Assembly: GCF_023716565.1 (NCBI RefSeq)
Contig: NZ_CP071849.1
Location: 1,488,001 to 1,552,000 of the forward strand
Length of the DNA stretch: 64,000 nt
Source: Vibrio sp. SCSIO 43136
Lineage (GTDB): Bacteria > Pseudomonadota > Gammaproteobacteria > Enterobacterales > Vibrionaceae
Direction of reading: 5' to 3'
Made by a program: the position numbers and the translations under genes
Notes under the pieces: model-generated
Database searches by the model: none
Told to the model about the DNA's origin: nothing
Seen by the model: only the letters and a program-made list of their open reading frames with translations
Shown: in pieces, positions 1-7,665 of the stretch
Layout: each line of letters opens with the position of its first letter
Numbering within the stretch: position 1 is the stretch's first letter

Positions 1-1269
1 TTTACACTGTAAACTAAGCGTCTCTAACAAACTCATCTTCAGATCTAACAAGCCAAAATGCTGATCCAAATAACACACTGGTGTGTTAATTCGGCATTGC
101 CCTGATTTCAGCTCGAGTTCACCCAACAAAACTTTGAGTAGCGTCGACTTTCCTTGCCCGTTACTTGCTCGCAAATGGAGTTTTTCGCCACCCTTGACCA
201 TGAGATTGATTGGCAAGTCACTTCCATAAGGCAATACTGCCTCAAGCATAGTAACCAAACGTTTTGAACGACCTTGCTCACCTGCGAGGTAAATAGACTG
301 CGACTTCAACTGCTCTTGGCGAGCTTTCAAAGCACTCGCTTTATTTTGTAGTAACTCTCGCCGACCTTGCTCGTTTTTCTTGCGATTGGATGCCGATAAC
401 TCGGCGCTATCACGCATTCCATCGAGTAAGATCTTCGGTTGATCACCACTTCTCCTCATCGCTTTGCCCTGACTGGCACGCTGCTCGGCTTTTTCACGAT
501 TCTTTTGTGCTTGAACTTCCAATTGCTTCTGCTGCTTCACAACGCTATTTACTTGGCGCTCAACCGCTAAAACCTCCTGCTGTTTCTGCTCGGCATAGAA
601 GTCATAATTGCCGCCATACTGCGTCAACCCAAGCGTGTTTAGCTCCCATATCTGCTCCATCTCTCGCAGTAATGATCGGTCATGACTGACCAGTAAAATC
701 TGCCCATCATAAGTGCGCATTTTTTCAATCAGCCACTGTTTGCCCTGCGCATCCAAATGGTTAGAGGGTTCATCGAGCAGAAAAACATCAACCTCAAGAT
801 TAAATAGTTGATGAAGCTGAAGCTTGGCCAGTTGACCCCCACTAAGTGAAGCGCAGGGAAAATTCAGTTCGCTGGGTAAACCGAGCGTCGATAGCAGATC
901 ACTAAGCTCTTCTCTGAGTGTCCAGTTCCCTTCCGCTAGCTCAAACCATTGAGGATCGCTTGAGCCTGACTCAACCTCAACCAGCGCTTTAAGCACTAAA
1001 TCGACGCCGAGATACTCGGCAATAGTCATACCGCTATTAAGTAAGCTAGAAGGAAGTTGACTGTAGCTGGCTATCGAGCCATGCACCGTCAATGTGCCAG
1101 AGCTAGGGCTTTTCTCCTGGGTCATCAGTGATAAAAGCAACGACTTACCACAACCATTACGGCCGACTAAACCTGTGCGCTTGGCAGTTAGGGCAAAACT
1201 GAGATCAGAGAAAATCGTTTCACCGTTGTCAAATTGCTGCCCGATAGATTTCGCTTGAATAATTGGCAT
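1..1269 (-). CDS. ABC-F family ATPase (3' end cut by window edge)
   Basis: Cytosolic tandem ABC ATPase without membrane segments. The reading frame starts at an ATG whose first base is 1269, preceded by GGAGGC, and runs open to the window edge, so the C-terminus is missing. The first cassette has Walker A GRNGCGKS, signature LSGGQLAKLQ and Walker B VFLLDEPSNHLD; the linker is charged and rich in K, Q and E; the second Walker A reads ASNGQGKST. Two cassettes on one chain with a charged linker and no membrane domain define ABC-F proteins, which act on ribosomes (translation factors or antibiotic resistance by ribosome protection). Which subgroup this belongs to cannot be decided. An unusually long 5' region of about 280 bases precedes it. 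Confidence 0.85.
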   Translation of the reverse strand, partial: MPIIQAKSIGQQFDNGETIFSDLSFALTAKRTGLVGRNGCGKSLLLSLMTQEKSPSSGTLTVHGSIASYSQLPSSLLNSGMTIAEYLGVDLVLKALVEVESGSSDPQWFELAEGNWTLREELSDLLSTLGLPSELNFPCASLSGGQLAKLQLHQLFNLEVDVFLLDEPSNHLDAQGKQWLIEKMRTYDGQILLVSHDRSLLREMEQIWELNTLGLTQYGGNYDFYAEQKQQEVLAVERQVNSVVKQQKQLEVQAQKNREKAEQRASQGKAMRRSGDQPKILLDGMRDSAELSASNRKKNEQGRRELLQNKASALKARQEQLKSQSIYLAGEQGRSKRLVTMLEAVLPYGSDLPINLMVKGGEKLHLRASNGQGKSTLLKVLLGELELKSGQCRINTPVCYLDQHFGLLDLKMSLLETLSLQCK

Positions 1270-1553
1270 GATGCCTCCTGTGCTACAGGGGCATAGACGC
1301 AGCCACGCATAGATAGATAAACGCCAGTTGCGTTTCAATCAATATAGAAAAGGTGTGCGACAGCACGAGATAAGCTACGCCTACTAACCCTGTGAATCCA
1401 AATAAAATGTAAGAAAATGGAATACAGGACTTAGTTGTTCATATTGGCGTAGTCTCCTAGAGAAGTGATGGGGAGATATTACGCCTCGCATACGCATGCC
1501 GCAAGAGAAGTATTAATTTTTAAACAATTTGTGTTAGCTGGCTCATGCATCAT
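1270..1553. other. Intergenic region upstream of the ABC-F gene
   Basis: On the minus strand it serves as the 5' region of the ABC-F gene. It contains a minimal minus-strand ORF (ATG AAC AAC TAA, near 1432-1443) with a GGAGAC box ahead of it, and a hydrophobic open frame without a start codon. I see no strong terminator or other gene. Confidence 0.3.
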
Positions 1554-2699
1554 TTACCTTTGTGTTAAGCGTAAATGAACGATGCCAACCAGCAAACCGA
1601 CCAGTGTTGCGCTTATCCCCAACACGGTTGCCCCTGATAAAGTGAATAAAAACGTTAGCAACGCCGACTCTCGATACTTGGCATCGGAAAATGCTGAACT
1701 CAAACACATCAACAAGGTTCCGAGCAAGGCGAAACCTGCGAGCATCTTGATGATCTCTACGGGCAATAACAAAAACAGCGCAACGACGGAACTGGCAAAC
1801 AGACCCGCAAATATATAGAACACTCCCGCCCAGATGACGGCTTTAAACCGCTGTGAAGCGTCTTTATCGACGTCTTCATTCATGCACATCGCCGCTGAGA
1901 TAGCGGCTAGGTTAATGCTAAACACCCCCATTGGCGCTGTGAGTGCGTTAAATGCACCAGTACCTACCAAAGTAGACTGAATAGGCGTTTGATAGCCATA
2001 GCCCTTCATCATCGCGATGCCCGGAAGATTTTGTGACAGCATAGTGACCACGTAAAGCGGCAAAGCCAATGAGACCATTGCGCCAAGCTCAGCTTGAGGT
2101 GTTATCCAAACCGGTGATGACAAGGTGAAGCTAATGTCTTTTGAGTCTGTGCCAATCCACTGAGCGCACAGCAAACCAAGGATAAGCAGAACCAACATGG
2201 TGTATTTTGGCACTAAGAACTTCGCACCCATGTAACTTATGAACATCAACATGAAAACCGCAGGATAGCTATCTAGCGGCTCAAACGCTTGTAAGCAGAA
2301 GGGCAGTAGGATAGCAGCAAGCATTGCAGTGCCCAAAGAAGAAGGTATTCGGCTCATTACGTTAGAAATAGGTTTAATCAGCCCCGTTAGCGCTATCATG
2401 ATGCCAGATATCGCAAATGCCCCCACCACTACAGGAAGCGCATAGCTTTCGCTCGCAAGCGCAAGTAACACCGCACCCGGTGTTGACCAAGCCATCAACA
2501 TCGGTCTTTTGTAGTGCCAAGAATACCCAATGGAAGTCACACCCAATACCAGCCCTAACATCATCAACCAACTTTCGATCAGCTCACTGCTCGCTCCTAA
2601 TTGCGTTGCCGCATGAATCACGATCGCAACCGAACTGGTATATCCGACGAATACAGCAGCAAAACCTGCCGACATATGGCTCAAATTGAATGCTTTCAT
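1554..2699 (-). CDS. BenE/YdcO-family transporter
   Basis: Polytopic inner-membrane protein of 381 residues with about 11-12 hydrophobic segments across its whole length, matching the usual size of the BenE (benzoate:H+ symporter) family, to which E. coli YdcO also belongs. The N-terminal MKAFNLSHMSAGFAAVFVGY and the internal STPGAVLLAL region are typical of the family. The substrate is unknown; benzoate is only the family label. It is divergent from an XRE-cupin regulator, as ydcO lies beside the XRE-cupin regulator ydcN (sutR) in E. coli, and the two palindromic operators just upstream suggest direct control by that neighbour. Confidence 0.85.
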   Translation of the reverse strand: MKAFNLSHMSAGFAAVFVGYTSSVAIVIHAATQLGASSELIESWLMMLGLVLGVTSIGYSWHYKRPMLMAWSTPGAVLLALASESYALPVVVGAFAISGIMIALTGLIKPISNVMSRIPSSLGTAMLAAILLPFCLQAFEPLDSYPAVFMLMFISYMGAKFLVPKYTMLVLLILGLLCAQWIGTDSKDISFTLSSPVWITPQAELGAMVSLALPLYVVTMLSQNLPGIAMMKGYGYQTPIQSTLVGTGAFNALTAPMGVFSINLAAISAAMCMNEDVDKDASQRFKAVIWAGVFYIFAGLFASSVVALFLLLPVEIIKMLAGFALLGTLLMCLSSAFSDAKYRESALLTFLFTLSGATVLGISATLVGLLVGIVHLRLTQR

Positions 2700-2733
2700 A
2701 TTCTTTTCTGCCTACTAGATTGCTAAAATCCCA

Positions 2734-2755
2734 TTTGTGCGTAATAACGCACAAA
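2734..2755. promoter_or_regulatory. Palindromic operator 1 (benE / XRE regulator)
   Basis: Arms TTTGTGCG and CGCACAAA are perfect over 8 bases around a 6-base centre. It lies between the divergent start codons, so bound regulator could block both promoters. Confidence 0.7.
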
Positions 2756-2767
2756 AAAGAATAGCAC

Positions 2768-2785
2768 TGTGCGCTATAACGCACA
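2768..2785. promoter_or_regulatory. Palindromic operator 2 (benE / XRE regulator)
   Basis: TGTGCG and CGCACA around CTATAA repeat the sequence of operator 1. The centre-to-centre distance is 32 bp, about three helical turns, which suits cooperative binding of two dimers on one DNA face. Confidence 0.7.
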
Positions 2786-2799
2786 ACAACGGTGACAAA

Positions 2800-3339
2800 A
2801 TGAGCCACGAAAAATTTAAATCTCAAATCGCAGCCCACTTAAAAGCGCAGCGCAAAGCGCAAGATCTCAGCCTAGACGCTACTGCAAAGCTAACTGGGGT
2901 ATCTAAAGCCATGCTCGGACAAATCGAGCGAGAAGAATCGAGCCCAACCATTACCACCTTATGGAAAATCGCCAGTGGCCTCGATACTTCCTTTTCTGCA
3001 TTCTTTGCCACGACCCCAGATCTATTACAAAGCGATAGAACATTTCCTGACGACCCTAAAATGCAGGTTAAAACCCTCTTCCCTTTTCAGTCAGACGTTA
3101 GTTTTGAAATGTTTGAAATCACCTTAACGGAGCACCACTGCCAACTCTCCACACCGCACAGCGCGGGAGTTATTGAACATATTCACGTGCTGTCAGGCGA
3201 GCTCGACGTTCTATTTGATGGTGAATGGCATAGCGTGGCGACAGGTGAAAGTGTTCGCTTTTACAGCGATCAACCCCATGGTTATCGAGCAAAATCTTCG
3301 AGCACCTGTTTTCAAAATATTGTCAGTTACCCTCGATAA
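2800..3339 (+). CDS. XRE-family regulator with cupin sensor domain (SutR/YdcN-like)
   Basis: Predicted DNA-binding regulator of 179 residues. An HTH_XRE domain occupies about residues 8-65 (LKAQRKAQDLSLDATAKLTG, then AMLGQIEREESSPTITTLWK), followed by a cupin_2 barrel in the C-terminal half (IEHIHVLSGELDVLF, GESVRFYSDQPHGYRA). The reading frame is open from 2737, but I chose the ATG at 2800: it has GGTGA upstream, and the longer start would place the operators inside the coding region. The cupin probably binds the effector. Divergence from the BenE-type gene and the shared operators imply autoregulation plus control of the transporter. Confidence 0.85.
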   Translation: MSHEKFKSQIAAHLKAQRKAQDLSLDATAKLTGVSKAMLGQIEREESSPTITTLWKIASGLDTSFSAFFATTPDLLQSDRTFPDDPKMQVKTLFPFQSDVSFEMFEITLTEHHCQLSTPHSAGVIEHIHVLSGELDVLFDGEWHSVATGESVRFYSDQPHGYRAKSSSTCFQNIVSYPR

Positions 3340-3454
3340 GCTAACTAACACCCGTTAGGGGCATAATTTAATGTAGAACAGCACCTGTTAAGGTTCTTAT
3401 ATGCCTTATGATGCCTTACAATCGGCGGCAACTTTCCAAGCTGTTCGCATTCCA

Positions 3455-3850
3455 ATGAAAAAACACATAGAAGTTGTTGCTGCTATCATTCAAAAAGATG
3501 GCAAGTACCTAGCCGCCCAACGAGGCAAGGCGAAGTTTGATTATGTCTCTTACAAATGGGAGTTTCCTGGTGGCAAAGTCGAAAGTGGCGAAGCATTAGA
3601 AACTGCCATTACCAGAGAGTTGGATGAAGAGTTGGTGATACAAGTCGAGAACTTATCTTTGCTCACCACCGTTGAGCACGAATACCCTGACTTCTGTTTA
3701 ACGATGCACTGTTTCTTATGCGACTTGGTCAGCGATTCACTCACTTTGACTGAGCACATTGATACTCGTTGGCTAGATTCTAATTCATTGCTCGACGTGG
3801 ATTGGGCGGCTGCTGATATTCCTGCGGTGCAAGCCTTACTCAAGCTCTAG
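3455..3850 (+). CDS. NUDIX hydrolase, (deoxy)nucleoside triphosphate pyrophosphohydrolase (MutT-like)
   Basis: Soluble hydrolase of about 131 residues. The NUDIX box is clear: GGKVESGEALETAITREL followed by DEEL, giving the GX5EX7REXXEE pattern that binds divalent metal. The size and N-terminal KKHIEVVAAIIQKDGKYL match MutT-like house-cleaning enzymes that hydrolyse oxidised or non-canonical NTPs. An in-frame ATG at 3401, 18 codons upstream, has a better AAGG box but adds a tail not usual for the family, so the start is uncertain. A hairpin follows the stop. Confidence 0.85.
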   Translation: MKKHIEVVAAIIQKDGKYLAAQRGKAKFDYVSYKWEFPGGKVESGEALETAITRELDEELVIQVENLSLLTTVEHEYPDFCLTMHCFLCDLVSDSLTLTEHIDTRWLDSNSLLDVDWAAADIPAVQALLKL

Positions 3851-3868
3851 TACCAGACAAAATGTAAA

Positions 3869-3901
3869 AAAGTTGAACCAGTAGGAATCTAGTTCAACTT
3901 T
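3869..3901. terminator. Hairpin terminator after the NUDIX gene
   Basis: A perfect 10-bp stem (AAAGTTGAAC / GTTCAACTTT) with a 13-base loop, with A-rich sequence before and T-rich sequence after. It could act in both directions but the U tract is short. Confidence 0.55.
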
Positions 3902-3994
3902 ATACGACTTTTAGAGGAGGACATGATGATATCTACATCAATCTAAGGACAAGAACACCTTTATAAAGATCCCTCTAAGAAATGCTCATCCCAA

Positions 3995-4444
3995 TTACAA
4001 GCTAGCCATAACGACTTGGTAGTAAGTTTCAGGTGTCGACTCATTAGCGACAATCTTTGAAGCCATTTGGCTACGAATTGACTGAGTGACTTTAGAATGC
4101 TCACTAGCATCTACTTCAAGGATATGTAACATTGCAGTTAGATGCTCCCCTGAGCCTTGTGATGTTTGTTCAATCATTTGATCATAATTATCTTGAATAA
4201 ACATTGCCGCTTTTACCTGGGAACCTTCACATGTATTTTGTGAGCTAATGTTTGAAGATACGGCGGTAGTACCTAAGTCCCAAATAACGTTCGAAATAGC
4301 CGCAGCTGCACCAGTGTCATTAAAAATCATCGCGCCGATACCACATTGAGTCCAAGGATTAATAGACGCCTTTTTTTCTTCCGCAAGCACGTTTCCTGCA
4401 CATAGCACTGTTGCAACTAGCGAGCACAAAACCATCTTTTTCAT
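3995..4444 (-). CDS. DUF3015 family secreted protein
   Basis: A protein of 149 residues with a typical Sec signal peptide (MKKMVLCSLVATVLCAGNVLA, cleavage after ALA or nearby). The mature part has NPWTQCGIGAMIF and a second cysteine in NTCEGS, the hallmark arrangement of DUF3015, suggesting one disulfide. It lies 5 bases after the DUF4105 gene and is surely co-transcribed with it. The role is unknown; the pair occurs together in Gammaproteobacteria, so it may be a periplasmic partner of the DUF4105 protein. Confidence 0.8.
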   Translation of the reverse strand: MKKMVLCSLVATVLCAGNVLAEEKKASINPWTQCGIGAMIFNDTGAAAAISNVIWDLGTTAVSSNISSQNTCEGSQVKAAMFIQDNYDQMIEQTSQGSGEHLTAMLHILEVDASEHSKVTQSIRSQMASKIVANESTPETYYQVVMASL

Positions 4445-4449
4445 TTATA

Positions 4450-6297
4450 TCACCAATACGTTGATAAACTTATAGCGTACTCATAGGAACCTTGGTATTG
4501 AACCGAAGCCCTCATATCAAACCTTTGATTTTCAAAGAAGCGTTGTTCCAACTTAAGATAATTCCTATGACTCGCTAAGTCCTTTAAGTTATACAAACTG
4601 CCCATTTTTATAGACATTACCCAGTTAGGTGCTATTTTTAGCACCCCTCCTAATTCCGGACCACTTTCTAGGGTTCCTTTAGTTAAGTCCGAAAATTGAA
4701 GCTCTCCAGCCAGCGCTAAATAAGCAACCGCCTCTTTATACTGTTTACTTTTCCCAAGAAATCCGCCTAGATACATATCCGAGCAGTCTAAGCAGGACAA
4801 GCTTGTGGGTTTGTAGCCTGCATTAAAAGACCACGCATTTGAGTGGTCACCCGGCAATCCTGTTTGAGATGCATTGAGGTTAACAATGTTGAACAACGTC
4901 AACTCCCTGACTGACCAACTATTCGAAGCGTTAGAATAAAACATTGTCATGTCAAATGTTGCTAACTCTGAATTTGGTATTCGCGCCGAGTTTATATTCA
5001 AAAGGTCATAATAATTTGCTCTAAACCGAAGGCTGTACCCACTCCCGAACTCATCATTTGCCGATAGTATCCCTTGCAACATTGCAGTTCTCTGGGATGT
5101 GTGCGGTGGACTGACGTCCTTATCTTTCCAAGGGACAGTTTGACCATCTAAAGAAAACCTAATCACTAACAATTTCTTTCTTTTTTCTATTTCAATATCA
5201 GTTAGACCAGAATTCTTCACAGACAAAAATGCGTAATAGTCATAAAGTACATCAATAACCCTTTTCGACTCTCTATTATTCAGTTGCGAAAAAATCTCAT
5301 CCATATCACCTAGACTTGAATTTATTAATTTTTCTACAATGCGCTGTTCAGCCTTAGTTAATTGTTCATATTTATTGTATAAGCTTTCTTGGCGTGATGG
5401 GTGGTATTTTACATATCTAACATACCGCTGAGTTTCTTCATTATTTAACATCATAATTATGTCATAAGGCATAACCCAAACCTTGTAATCAGGTACAAGA
5501 GGTTCATCAATAACCAACTCAAGCAATTTTGCCAGTTGATACGCACAATTTTTCTCGAAAAAATAGTATGTTATATCAGTATTTCTCAACTCCCATAAAT
5601 GAGCTACCAATAAGTCCACATGTTCTTGAGTTAGGTTTAACTGGTACTCCCAAAGATCTCTTAGCTCAGATTGGTTATATACCAAACTTTGGTGGTGATA
5701 TTTTTGATTCGAGAAATGGCCTTTGTACCCGCCAAATATCCCTTTCAAGATATACTCAAATTTATTGTCTCCTTCTGGAACAACTGCCCCATAGCTATAA
5801 GTATTATCTAACAGTTCACTTCCAGATGATGGCGAATTAAGTTTCAATAAAACGTGTCCATACATCGAAGCAGGGTTACCCAAGTAACCGCTTGCATAGA
5901 CCACGCTTATTGACGAAACTGAAAGCCCGTCTACATAGTTAGAGTAATCAGCACACTCCCAATCAGGGAAGGTTATCTGCGGTAACTGTTGTTTAACCCA
6001 TAGAAGCCTTGCAGGAAATTCACACTGATAACTAGGGTCAGTAACAAATTTGTAGATAGTTTCTTTTAATTCATTTTCTGCTGAAAAATCACCATAACTA
6101 GAGATAAAAAAGTCACCATTGTCTATATCACTACTTTCTAAATTATCATATTCATTGATATGTAGTAGTTTCAGCCATACTGGTTCAGAACTTATGTGAC
6201 CAAAATCTATACTATCAAGGTATTCCAAGGTCTTACTGTGTGATTGGACAGTGAAAGGTAGAGATAAAAGTAGTAAAATAAAATATCTTAGTATCAA
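4450..6297 (-). CDS. DUF4105 (Lnb N-terminal periplasmic domain) protein
   Basis: Exported protein of 615 residues starting with a signal peptide (MILRYFILLLLSLPFTVQSH). The DUF4105 domain lies at about residues 125-290, with the GH-containing stretch NPASMYGHVLLKLN and the cysteine motif FFEKNCAYQLAKLLE; this fold is thought to be papain-like, with Cys and His as candidate catalytic residues. The C-terminal third (about 400-615) has alternating strand-like segments and could form a beta-barrel or beta-rich domain. It is first in an operon with the DUF3015 gene. Enzymatic activity is unproven in the family. The coding region is AT-richer than its neighbours. Confidence 0.8.
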   Translation of the reverse strand: MILRYFILLLLSLPFTVQSHSKTLEYLDSIDFGHISSEPVWLKLLHINEYDNLESSDIDNGDFFISSYGDFSAENELKETIYKFVTDPSYQCEFPARLLWVKQQLPQITFPDWECADYSNYVDGLSVSSISVVYASGYLGNPASMYGHVLLKLNSPSSGSELLDNTYSYGAVVPEGDNKFEYILKGIFGGYKGHFSNQKYHHQSLVYNQSELRDLWEYQLNLTQEHVDLLVAHLWELRNTDITYYFFEKNCAYQLAKLLELVIDEPLVPDYKVWVMPYDIIMMLNNEETQRYVRYVKYHPSRQESLYNKYEQLTKAEQRIVEKLINSSLGDMDEIFSQLNNRESKRVIDVLYDYYAFLSVKNSGLTDIEIEKRKKLLVIRFSLDGQTVPWKDKDVSPPHTSQRTAMLQGILSANDEFGSGYSLRFRANYYDLLNINSARIPNSELATFDMTMFYSNASNSWSVRELTLFNIVNLNASQTGLPGDHSNAWSFNAGYKPTSLSCLDCSDMYLGGFLGKSKQYKEAVAYLALAGELQFSDLTKGTLESGPELGGVLKIAPNWVMSIKMGSLYNLKDLASHRNYLKLEQRFFENQRFDMRASVQYQGSYEYAISLSTYW

Positions 6298-6681
6298 ATT
6301 AATAATGCATAAATATTATCTTGAGCAATATCAGACATATATACCAGACTCCAGATAAACATTAACCTGCAACAAATATATATTCGGCATAGTTCACAAA
6401 AAAAGGGAGCAGGCTGTGACTTACTACCTTTAATAGGTGCTCTATTCTCCAAGGGGGGGGGGTTATAAAAAGATATCAAGAAAAGTTAAAATTATTGGTT
6501 ATTAAATACATTACGCTGCTCTTCAAAAAAATCCCACTCAATAGTTTTGTTTACTAACCACTATCCTATAAACTTTAGGCATGTCTACAGTCCCCCTAGA
6601 TGAAACGCTGAACTATTAACACGATAGAGTTGCTAATGTTTGTCGCCTCAATTAGGGTTTTAGTTATTCATTAGGAACAAA
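6298..6681. other. Intergenic region with a G10 tract
   Basis: A 384-base AT-rich gap between the divergent DUF4105 and trmK genes. Apart from a run of ten G at 6453-6462 I see no gene; a short minus-strand open frame here has no family resemblance. Confidence 0.5.
6453..6462 (+). repeat. Homopolymeric G10 tract
   Basis: Ten consecutive G in an AT-rich promoter region, about 155 bases upstream of the DUF4105 start. Such tracts are prone to slippage and can alter promoter spacing, but sequencing error is also possible. Confidence 0.6.
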
Positions 6682-7347
6682 ATGAAATTGCATCCAAGAC
6701 TCGCCCATATCGAAGCCTCGGTTTCAAAACACTACGACGTGATTTGGGATTGCTGCTGTGACCACGGCCATTTGGGGTCAACCCTGCTGGCTAGAAAGGC
6801 CGCAGATGAGGTGATTTTTGTCGATATTTTGCCAGAGCTGATTGACGCCTTGAAAGGTAAGCTCGAACGCTTTTTTCCCGATGGTCACTGGCAAGTGATG
6901 TGTAACGATGTTGCCAAGCTACCTCTTAAACCAACACCTATCAAACAGCTAGTGATTATTGCAGGTGTTGGTGGCGATTTGATGGCCGAGTTCGTGAAGT
7001 CTCTCAACGCAAGTTACCCAGCACAGCAACTCGAGTTTTTGCTGTGCCCAGTCAATAGACAGTATCTGGTCAGGCAAACACTGATTGAAAGCGGCTTATC
7101 GCTGCTCGATGAATCCTTAGTCGAAGACCATGGACGCATCTACGAAGTGATTCACGTCAGTCAGCAAGCTACCGGGCATGAAATCAGCGCAACTGGAGAG
7201 AAGATTTGGCAATCTCTTGCTCAAGGTAGCGATTCCGTCGCCCAGCGCTATCTCGACCGAACGTTAGAGCATTATGGCAAGGGGCGAAGCGACAGCGCTA
7301 AACAAATACTGGCAGCTTACTTAAAAATCAAACAAGATTCGCTTTGA
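6682..7347 (+). CDS. trmK: tRNA (adenine(22)-N1)-methyltransferase TrmK family
   Basis: SAM-dependent methyltransferase of 221 residues. The N-terminal MKLHPRLAHIEASVS, the SAM-binding stretch VIWDCCCDHGHLGSTLLA, the acidic residue in VIFVDILPELI and the motif IIAGVGGDLMAEF match the TrmK (formerly DUF633) family, which methylates A22 of some tRNAs in Gram-positive bacteria. The gammaproteobacterial members share the fold, but their target is less well established. The length is normal. GGAACAAA precedes the start. Confidence 0.8.
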   Translation: MKLHPRLAHIEASVSKHYDVIWDCCCDHGHLGSTLLARKAADEVIFVDILPELIDALKGKLERFFPDGHWQVMCNDVAKLPLKPTPIKQLVIIAGVGGDLMAEFVKSLNASYPAQQLEFLLCPVNRQYLVRQTLIESGLSLLDESLVEDHGRIYEVIHVSQQATGHEISATGEKIWQSLAQGSDSVAQRYLDRTLEHYGKGRSDSAKQILAAYLKIKQDSL

Positions 7348-7665
7348 TTGCTGGAAAGATGTTGGTGCCATAGGCTTGGAAACATCGTACCTACCAGTGG
7401 GATGTTTCTCGCTTTCTGTAGAATCCTTCGTTACCTCAAATGGTTAGTCTGCGTACAATCTGTATGGGTGTTTTAACTCGTTTATGCCCCACTATGAGTT
7501 TCGCTTAGTTGCAGTCGCTGGAACGACAGCCCAAGTTTGCACTAGCTGTTCTAATCTGAAAGTAGCTACGATTCTTACCAATCAGTTATGTATTTTCAAT
7601 AAATATGGTTAGGTAATTAGGGCAAAACGCAAGTCTTGCCCCACTACTTTTTTAATGTCGTTGAA
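7348..7665. other. Intergenic region, 318 bases
   Basis: Contains a perfect 8-bp hairpin, GAAACATC / GATGTTTC, at 7379-7408 that may end trmK transcription, though no proper U tract follows. Nothing else recognisable; the remaining part forms the space between two convergent units. Confidence 0.4.

Noticed and set aside
390..689. Plus-strand 99-codon open frame
   Set aside because: It lies fully opposite the ABC-F coding frame with clear Walker motifs; a shadow frame.
6294..6479. Minus-strand 61-codon frame over the G10 tract
   Set aside because: Includes the poly-G run as poly-proline and has no family resemblance or ribosome site; the DUF4105 signal peptide starts at 6297.
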